Assembly: GCA_021324155.1 (NCBI GenBank)
Contig: JAJPJQ010000036.1
Coordinates: 124,001-188,000 of the forward strand
Length of the DNA: 64,000 nt
From: Pseudomonadota bacterium
GTDB taxonomy: Bacteria; Desulfobacterota; Binatia; UBA9968
Reading direction: 5' to 3'
The notes beneath the pieces are model-generated. The model saw only the letters and a list, made by a program, of their open reading frames with translations. It had not been told where the DNA came from and ran no database searches. Each line of letters starts with the position of its first letter. Position 1 is the first letter of the stretch. Below are positions 58,387 through 64,000 of the stretch, piece by piece. Both the position numbers and the translations under genes were made by a program.

Positions 58387-59532
58387 TTACGAAGTTACGA
58401 TTTGGCGTAAGCCGCTCGTTAAATTGGAAATGTCCTGCTCTTCAAGGCTTTGATGTATCGGCAAAAATACCAGATGATCGTATAAGAATTGTGCGCCCGG
58501 GTACGACTCAAGACGAAGAGTCGGATGAATCACCCCTCCCCATGTAGTCGCTGGTATACCGCGTGCGCGCAACGGTAGATGTAGGTTTTTTCTCTCGCTC
58601 AACAACGGAAACTCCCATGGGGTAATATTTTCTGGGAGTTTAGCGTACAGCGCGGTGACGCCGGGTAGATTCTCGATGGCGTCGGATAATTTCTGGTAGT
58701 TATGCCTCCGACGCGCAATGAGCGTTGGCAGATAAGTGTGCTCCACGATTTTCTTAGATATCCATGACATTCCGCGATTGACTGCATGGAGATCGAAACT
58801 GAGATCGTAGCTGTTCAAGTTGCGGGCATCGCGTGCAGTCGTGCTTAGATTACCGAAAATCTTCAGGAACACGGAGGCTAAAGCAACGGCTCGACTCCAT
58901 TGACGGTTGGCAAACGATCGCTCGAGCGTGTTTTTCAGAATTTTAAGTGAGAGAAAAGGGTTGGTTGTTTCCAAAACAATATTCAACTTCAAATCAGGAT
59001 TGTTAATAATTAACAACCCTCCATCGTAAATGGGAAAAAATTTACGCAAGCTGAAAACACCTATATCCCCAAAACTCCCCAGGAGGTTTCCGTCCGACAT
59101 ACCAGGCAGGACATGAGCACAATCTTCGATCAGATAAATGTTCCGTTTACGGCACAACGTCCGGAACTCTTCAATCGGCTGAGGGAAGCCACAATAATGA
59201 ATCGCCAATATCGCTTTCGTCTTCTCCCGAATGCGATCTTCGATGTGGCTGAAATTCGGCGTTAGATCGGCATTGATATCATAGAATTGAACTTCAGCTC
59301 CATACTGTAAAATTGCATCTACGAGAGTCGCGCAATGAAATGCAGGAACAAGAATTTGATCGCCCGGCTTGACAGCGAGGGCAGCCAAACCGTGATAAAT
59401 CGCATTTCTCGCCCAAAACAGATAATGGGCCGGTCTATTGCCAAATTGATTGAAAGGGCTGCGCGTTACGCCATCGGAGAAAAAGGAATTCCAGCAGAGT
59501 CGCGGCTCTTTTGGAAGAATGAAAGAATCCAC
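58387..59532 (-). CDS. DegT/DnrJ/EryC1/StrS-family PLP protein
   Basis: A 381-aa sugar aminotransferase-type protein starting with GTG. The pyridine-contacting Asp is in 'IYLIEDCAHVLPG' (about 137) and the PLP lysine in 'FSLRKFFPIYDGGLLI' (Lys164). Family members install an amino group on a nucleotide sugar. The segment around the lysine is less canonical than usual (SLRKFFPIYDGG versus the common SFxxxKxLTTGEGG), so another PLP reaction is possible. It ends 9 bases before the glycosyltransferase and begins 4 bases after the decarboxylase gene. Confidence 0.8.
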   Translation of the reverse strand: MDSFILPKEPRLCWNSFFSDGVTRSPFNQFGNRPAHYLFWARNAIYHGLAALAVKPGDQILVPAFHCATLVDAILQYGAEVQFYDINADLTPNFSHIEDRIREKTKAILAIHYCGFPQPIEEFRTLCRKRNIYLIEDCAHVLPGMSDGNLLGSFGDIGVFSLRKFFPIYDGGLLIINNPDLKLNIVLETTNPFLSLKILKNTLERSFANRQWSRAVALASVFLKIFGNLSTTARDARNLNSYDLSFDLHAVNRGMSWISKKIVEHTYLPTLIARRRHNYQKLSDAIENLPGVTALYAKLPENITPWEFPLLSERKNLHLPLRARGIPATTWGGVIHPTLRLESYPGAQFLYDHLVFLPIHQSLEEQDISNLTSGLRQIVTS

Positions 59533-59536
59533 CTAT

Positions 59537-60844
59537 TCATTCCGCTCGAGACACTCGGAAATGACCGACATTGCGCGCCGGCGAATCAGGCGGCTCCATG
59601 TTGTCAACAAACACCTCCTCCGGCGCCGGATGGCTCAAAAATCCGAGCGGGCTGGCGCTACGCGCGTATGCGCCGGACTGGAAGATACCGACGAGGTCGC
59701 CGATCGCAACCGGCGGCAGCTCGACCTCGCGGCCGAGAACATCGAGCGGCGTGCACAGAGGTCCGACGACATCGACGACTTCGCTCGGCTTTTGCTTCAG
59801 CTTGTTCACGACCGCGAGCGGAAAATTTCGCTTGATGACCTGGCCGAGGTTCCCCGAAGCTGCAAGGTGATGGTTCATACCGCCGTCCAGGATGACAAAC
59901 TTTTTACCGCGGGAAACCTTCACGTCGTTGACTCGCGCAACGTAAACGCCGGCTTCGGCGACGAGGTAGCGGCCCGGCTCCACGATAAAACGGGTCCCCG
60001 TAAAAAGCGGATCGCCCTCGATATCGCTCATCAACTCTGCCAGTGCCGTACGCAGCCGGTTCATGTCCAGCTCCCTCTCGCCTACAAAATAGCGGACGCC
60101 GAGCCCGCCGCCGAAATCGACGGTATCCAAGGGCCGTCCGAGCCTGCCGGCGAGCCGGCGTGCAATCTCTAAGGCCTTGCGGTATTGCCGCACCAGAGCG
60201 GCGCAATCGAGAATTTGCGTGCCCGTAAAGAGGTGAATGCCGCGAAAGTGAAGCCTCGGCCGTGTGAGGATTCGGGCGACGGCTTCATCGAGATTCTCCT
60301 CATCGATGCCGAAAGGCGCCGGCTTTCCTCCCATCAGCATCGCGCCGCCCTGCGCTTCCGCGGTTGGGTTGACGCGCACCGCGACGTTCGCTTTTACGCC
60401 CAGACGGCCGCTGATTTCACTGAGGCGGTCGATTTCGGCGATCGACTCGGCGTGGATCTCGCCGATTCCCTGCTGCAGAACCGCCTCAAGCTCGGCTTCG
60501 CGCTTGCCCGGCCCGGCGAACAAAACATTCCGCGGAGCGCATCCGGCGTCGATTGCGCGCTGAAATTCTCCGGCCGACGCGATTTCGAGGCCGTGCTCGC
60601 GGCCGACGAAGAATTTTAAAACTTCGCGGCTTGGGTTGGCTTTGACTGAATAATAGATCGACCAGCGCGGAGGCAGCGTCTGTTTAAGCAGCGACAATTT
60701 ACGCTCGATGACGGAGCCGTCGTAGATGAAAAGCGGCGTTCCGTGGCGCGCCACGATCGAGCTTACAGACATGCCGCTGATGCAGAGCTCGCCGTTCGAG
60801 GATGCAAAATAGCGCGCGATCAATTCGGCTGTTTGCTCCGTCAT
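59537..60844 (-). CDS. PLP-dependent decarboxylase, exosortase A system-associated type (TIGR03099-like)
   Basis: A 435-aa fold-type III (ornithine/diaminopimelate decarboxylase-like) enzyme. The PLP lysine is in 'IYYSVKANPSREVLKF' (about Lys68); 'DFGGGLGVRYFVGERELDM' binds the phosphate (Gly-rich), 'FIVEPGRYLVAEAGVYVARV' (about 285) and 'VVDVVGPLCTPLDVLGREVELP' (catalytic Cys, about 350) follow. Paired with the AMP ligase and carrier protein directly upstream, as in many exosortase A loci. The ATG at 60844 has AGGA 7 bases before it. Confidence 0.88.
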   Translation of the reverse strand: MTEQTAELIARYFASSNGELCISGMSVSSIVARHGTPLFIYDGSVIERKLSLLKQTLPPRWSIYYSVKANPSREVLKFFVGREHGLEIASAGEFQRAIDAGCAPRNVLFAGPGKREAELEAVLQQGIGEIHAESIAEIDRLSEISGRLGVKANVAVRVNPTAEAQGGAMLMGGKPAPFGIDEENLDEAVARILTRPRLHFRGIHLFTGTQILDCAALVRQYRKALEIARRLAGRLGRPLDTVDFGGGLGVRYFVGERELDMNRLRTALAELMSDIEGDPLFTGTRFIVEPGRYLVAEAGVYVARVNDVKVSRGKKFVILDGGMNHHLAASGNLGQVIKRNFPLAVVNKLKQKPSEVVDVVGPLCTPLDVLGREVELPPVAIGDLVGIFQSGAYARSASPLGFLSHPAPEEVFVDNMEPPDSPARNVGHFRVSRAE

Positions 60845-60852
60845 CACGAATC

Positions 60853-62421
60853 CTAGACGCCTTCGCGCCTCCGCAGCGCCGGATAATCGACCTTACCGCT
60901 CGGAGTTTTCGGCAGACCGTCGGAAAATTCAATGACTTTCGGCACCATGTAACGTGGGATACGTTCACTACAGAATTCGATCAGTCCGTCGGCGTCGACC
61001 GCTTCGCCGTCGCGTGGAACGACGAACGCCTTAATCGCCTGCCCCAGCGCTTCGTCGGGTATTCCGATCACGGCCGCCTCGCGCAGTTTGCCGCTTTGAA
61101 ACAATGCTTCTTCGACTTCGCTCGGGCTCACGCGGAAGCCCGAGGATTTGATCATGTTGTCGCGCCGCCCAACGAAGTAGAGAAATCCGTCGTCGTCCAT
61201 TTGGACGAGGTCTCCCGAGTAGCAGACCTTCTCGCCATTATCGACCTCAGGCGGCGAAAAAGGATGGGGACGCAAGACTCGCGCTGTCAATTCCGGCTGT
61301 CCCCAGTATCCCATCGAAACCGTCGGACCACGGTGCACGAGTTCCCCGACTTCGCCCGGTTTGCATGGCTCGCCTTTGTCGTTGACGACGAGAATCTCGG
61401 TATTTGGAATCGCCTTTCCCATCGACGTCGGTCGGCGATCCAGCTCTTCCGGCGGCAGATAGGTTGAGCGGAACGCTTCGGTCAATCCGTACATGAGAAA
61501 AATCTTCGTCGACGGCAGGGTCTCGCGCAACTCCGCGAGCACGGTTTGCGGCATGCGTCCCCCGGTGTTGGTGATGTAGCGTAGGTCCGGGAAGTCATGC
61601 TTCTTCATCGTCGAGTTGGGCTGCACCAATAGGCTCCACAGCGTCGGGACTCCCGCCAATCCCGTGACGCGCTCCTTCAAAAGCATCTGCACGATCTCTC
61701 TGGCGAAGGTAAAGGTCATGAGCACCAGCGTCGCGCCCTGCTGAAACGCCGTCATCAATTGGTTCAATCCCGCATCGAAGCTGAACGGGAGAACGGCCAG
61801 GATCCGCTCGGCGTCGGTTATCCCCAAATAGGTCGACACGATCGAGCTGCCCGCCATCACCTGCTCGTGGCTCAGCATCACGCCCTTGGGCTTTCCCGTC
61901 GACCCCGAGGTGTACATGATCGCGGCGAGATCTTTTTCGATGCCGACCTCGGGCATAGCTTGGGGCGCGGCTCTCTCAGACAGTTCGGCGAACGAAAGCG
62001 CCGGCAGCGAAACGTCGGCTCGTTTGTCGCCGACGACGATCACGAACTCGAGTGAAGGAATCTCCTGGATGACCTCGGCGATGGATTGGAGCTTGGCAGA
62101 TGTCGTAACGAGCGCCTTCATGCGGCAGTCTCGCGCGATATAAGCTACCTGATCGGGAAAGAGAAGACTGTTGATCGGAACGAACACACCGCCCGCCTGA
62201 GAAACCGCGAATATCGAGAGCACTTGCGGGACGGACGCCTCAAGATAAATGCCGACACGGTCGCCGCGAGCGACGCCCCCTTCCCGCAAACCTTGCGCGA
62301 GATTGGTCACGCGACCGCGAACCTCGCGGTAAGTCAATCGTTTGTCTCCGTGGACAAGTGCTTCCTTTTCCGGGAAGCGGCACGTGCTCGTCCGCAGCAT
62401 GTGATGTATGAGGAAGTCCAT
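60853..62421 (-). CDS. AMP-forming acyl-CoA/acyl-ACP ligase, exosortase A system-associated type (TIGR03098-like)
   Basis: A 522-aa ANL-superfamily enzyme. P-loop 'AAIMYTSGSTGKPKGVMLSHEQV' (about 166-188), 'LMYGLTEAFRSTYLPPEELD' (A5), 'YSGDLVQMDDDGFLYFVGRRDNMIKSSGFRVSPSEVEEAL' (A7-A8, about 410-450) and the adenylation lysine in 'GLPKTPSGKVDYPALRR' (about 505) are all present, so it should activate a carboxylate with ATP. The carrier protein gene 15 bases upstream is the likely acceptor. No strong ribosome site precedes the ATG. Confidence 0.9.
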   Translation of the reverse strand: MDFLIHHMLRTSTCRFPEKEALVHGDKRLTYREVRGRVTNLAQGLREGGVARGDRVGIYLEASVPQVLSIFAVSQAGGVFVPINSLLFPDQVAYIARDCRMKALVTTSAKLQSIAEVIQEIPSLEFVIVVGDKRADVSLPALSFAELSERAAPQAMPEVGIEKDLAAIMYTSGSTGKPKGVMLSHEQVMAGSSIVSTYLGITDAERILAVLPFSFDAGLNQLMTAFQQGATLVLMTFTFAREIVQMLLKERVTGLAGVPTLWSLLVQPNSTMKKHDFPDLRYITNTGGRMPQTVLAELRETLPSTKIFLMYGLTEAFRSTYLPPEELDRRPTSMGKAIPNTEILVVNDKGEPCKPGEVGELVHRGPTVSMGYWGQPELTARVLRPHPFSPPEVDNGEKVCYSGDLVQMDDDGFLYFVGRRDNMIKSSGFRVSPSEVEEALFQSGKLREAAVIGIPDEALGQAIKAFVVPRDGEAVDADGLIEFCSERIPRYMVPKVIEFSDGLPKTPSGKVDYPALRRREGV

Positions 62422-62436
62422 CGTTCGATTACCGCT

Positions 62437-62712
62437 CTATCGTCGCGCTGGTTCTTCCGACGGCGAGGCCTCGAGCTTGGTCCGCACGAACGCCGCCATG
62501 CTTGCGATCGAGTTGAAATTCTCCGGCAGAAGTTCGTCGTCGCTCACCGTGATGCGAAACTCCTTCTCGATAAACGCAACGACGTCGAGGACCGCCAGCG
62601 AATCCAAAACGCCGTTACCGAGCAGCATATCTTCGTCGCCCAGCTTCCGCGCCAACGGAAACCGCGCTCGAATAAACTCTCCAAGGTTCCTCATGTTGCC
62701 GTCAGATGTCAT
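62437..62712 (-). CDS. Acyl carrier protein of the exosortase A-type locus
   Basis: A 91-aa four-helix carrier protein with 'LLGNGVLDSLAVLDVVAFIEKEF' (about 31-53); Ser38 in the DSL motif is the phosphopantetheine site. 'VSDDELLPENFNSIASMAAFV' is the third-helix region. It is adjacent to the AMP ligase and GNAT genes, suggesting an acyl or aminoacyl group is loaded by the ligase and passed on by the acyltransferase. Two phosphopantetheinyl transferases in the same locus could activate it. Confidence 0.92.
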   Translation of the reverse strand: MTSDGNMRNLGEFIRARFPLARKLGDEDMLLGNGVLDSLAVLDVVAFIEKEFRITVSDDELLPENFNSIASMAAFVRTKLEASPSEEPARR

Positions 62713-62724
62713 TTGTTCTCTCTT

Positions 62725-63750
62725 TCAGCTGTCTCGATCGCCGTAGGTCAAAAACCAGTTCGAGAAGTCGAATGCGTGGGAATGCGACGGAGCGTAAGCG
62801 ATTATCGGACTCTTCTCTCGCGCCTTGAACCCGGCGCGTGAAAAAAGCGGAATCCACGGATGCGATTCGATTAGCGCTGCGCTGACGGTCACGACGCCGC
62901 GCTCGCGCAAAATCGCGGTGGCGCCGTTAAGTAGACACTCGATCATCAGCGGCTCGTCCACACCGAAGATATCGGCCAGCATTGCGTCTTCTCCGCTTTG
63001 ATTAAAGACGATATAGCCGAGAAGCTCCCCTCCACGCCGGGCGGTCAAAAGTTCATAACAGTACAGCGGATTGTCGAGATAGCGCCAGTTGAGATAATCG
63101 CCCGAGCGATTGGTACAGATTCCGTAACAGCCGGCCATCTTATCGGAGAGCGCGGAAAATTCCTCGCCGCAGTCTCCCGTGTGCAGCGCGACCGATACTC
63201 CATGCTTGGCGGTGCCGCTCATATCGCCGAGCCTGAGCAGGAGATTGCCGGCGCCGGCGACAATGCGTTGCGCGAGCGCACCTGTCACGATCTCTCTGGC
63301 TTTTCGATCGACGCGCAGCGGCTTGGCGAGGCGAACCATCTGGCGGACGGAGCGGATGCCGAGCCGTTGATAGACGGCCATCATCGCCGTGCTGGGAAAA
63401 TCATAGCAGAAAGCCGCGGCGCCGGCGTCGACACCCTCGAGGCATGCGCGCTGCAGTTGCAAAGCCGGACCGAGTGTCCGGTATTGCGGAGACAAACAGA
63501 AATCGGCTAAGACCCAAGCGGAAAATTGGCCGTTGCGGGTATGAGACTGCCTTGGAAACACGGCAGCCATACCAATTGTGGTATTGCCTTCATCCACCGC
63601 CAACCATGCCCGTCCCTCACCATGAGGGTTATTATAATATAACCAATCAAATCGGCGATCGTCTGAGGTAGAAGTTATTTCACGCCGGATTATATCTACA
63701 ATAGTGGCTTTATCGGCAGCCAACTCCGCTTTGCGAACCGTAATTTTCAC
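62725..63750 (-). CDS. Two-domain GNAT N-acyltransferase
   Basis: A 341-aa protein beginning with GTG and apparently made of two GNAT halves. The first has 'FSAWVLADFCLSPQYRTLGPALQLQRACLE' (about 76-105), the acyl-CoA loop region; the second has 'ELLGYIVFNQSGEDAMLADIFGVDEP' and 'LLNGATAILRERGVVTVSAALIESHPWIPLFSRAGF' (about 236-312). Similar proteins occur in exosortase-associated exopolysaccharide loci. It may use the acyl group on the carrier protein 12 bases downstream. Confidence 0.8.
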   Translation of the reverse strand: MKITVRKAELAADKATIVDIIRREITSTSDDRRFDWLYYNNPHGEGRAWLAVDEGNTTIGMAAVFPRQSHTRNGQFSAWVLADFCLSPQYRTLGPALQLQRACLEGVDAGAAAFCYDFPSTAMMAVYQRLGIRSVRQMVRLAKPLRVDRKAREIVTGALAQRIVAGAGNLLLRLGDMSGTAKHGVSVALHTGDCGEEFSALSDKMAGCYGICTNRSGDYLNWRYLDNPLYCYELLTARRGGELLGYIVFNQSGEDAMLADIFGVDEPLMIECLLNGATAILRERGVVTVSAALIESHPWIPLFSRAGFKAREKSPIIAYAPSHSHAFDFSNWFLTYGDRDS

Positions 63751-63831
63751 GTCTTTCGCGTGCTCGGCGTCATGGCACTCGTCAGCTTCGATTTTCCTTC
63801 TTACTCCCGTGTAATGAACTGCACTCCTCGC

Positions 63832-64000
63832 TCAATGAACGTTTTCTTTATTTTTCCACCGCAGCAACGCATTGAAGACGACGGGCACAAAATAGCCGAG
63901 AACGGCGGGGTCTGTTTGTATTTGATTTAGGATAAGGCCATTAAAACTCACACTACCACGTATCAAACTATGAATAAGATTCTGCACGAATTGGGTTCTT
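63832..64000 (-). CDS. Hypothetical protein, C-terminal fragment (runs off the window)
   Basis: An open frame of 55 codons ends at TGA (63832-63834) and continues past the edge. The visible end reads 'FVQNLIHSLIRGSVSFNGLI...DPAVLGYFVPVVFNALLRW...'. It lies 81 bases upstream of the GNAT gene in the same direction. Base composition is AT-rich like the rest of the locus. Too short to assign; it may belong to the same exopolysaccharide operon. Confidence 0.4.
   Translation of the reverse strand, partial: RTQFVQNLIHSLIRGSVSFNGLILNQIQTDPAVLGYFVPVVFNALLRWKNKENVH

Noticed and set aside
1-64000. CRISPR arrays, insertion sequences, transposases, prophage genes, rRNA
   Set aside because: No regularly spaced repeats, transposase motifs or rRNA signatures were seen on either strand.

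Overview
The window is high-GC bacterial DNA with almost every gap accounted for. It contains a type IV pilus pilMNOPQ operon led by a small HTH gene, a compact shikimate operon (aroC-K-B-x-aroQ), a priA-def-fmt-rsmB-rpe housekeeping block and a tRNA-Pro. It also carries many NMT1/TauA-like and Fe3+-like substrate-binding proteins. This mix suggests a free-living Gram-negative, possibly Deltaproteobacteria-like in the broad sense or one of the uncultured soil or groundwater phyla. The sequence does not identify a species.

Regions: (1) 1-5.2 kb is a minus-strand operon: a long ThyX-like flavoprotein, three tandem 327-aa substrate-binding proteins, a cupin, and the start of a thiamine-diphosphate (TPP) enzyme. 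(2) 5.3-13.3 kb holds YceI, a ketosynthase/methyltransferase/flavoprotein cluster, two SDR-type genes flanking a pair of inverted REP-like repeats, a tiny Lys/Glu-rich exported protein, a TVP38-family membrane protein and an exported coiled-coil protein. (3) 13.3-22.3 kb holds the aro operon and the pilMNOPQ operon, both on the minus strand and separated by a strong terminator. (4) 22.5-28.5 kb runs on the plus strand from priA to tRNA-Pro(CGG). (5) 28.5-30.3 kb is a short islet bounded by the tRNA and a 25-bp copy of its 3' end, carrying one GT-C type membrane glycosyltransferase. (6) 30.3-41.3 kb is a metabolic accessory region: two split TPP decarboxylase-like alpha/beta pairs, four more substrate-binding proteins, an isochorismatase-fold protein, a gentisate-dioxygenase-like bicupin, a candidate heme-oxygenase-fold diiron enzyme, another bicupin and an alpha/beta hydrolase. 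There is no ABC permease or ATPase gene anywhere in the window. (7) 41.5-64 kb is a lower-GC surface locus: an NtrC-type regulator with a degenerate sensor kinase, two Sfp-type phosphopantetheinyl transferases flanking a UDP-sugar dehydrogenase/epimerase pair, a sigma-54 promoter ahead of large secreted repeat proteins, and glycosyltransferases. It continues with an O-glycosylation-ligase-like polytopic protein, a DegT aminotransferase, a PLP decarboxylase, an AMP ligase, an acyl carrier protein and a GNAT protein. The last part matches the gene families known to travel with exosortase A systems, although the exosortase itself is not in the window.

Working model: the surface locus makes nucleotide-sugar and acyl/aminoacyl building blocks for an exopolysaccharide or glycoprotein. 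The carrier protein would be activated by a local phosphopantetheinyl transferase, and the sensor/NtrC pair may act through sigma-54. The accessory region looks like repeated modules pairing orphan binding proteins with small-molecule oxygenases and decarboxylases. Functions are inferred from residues and gene order read by eye; no database search was run.
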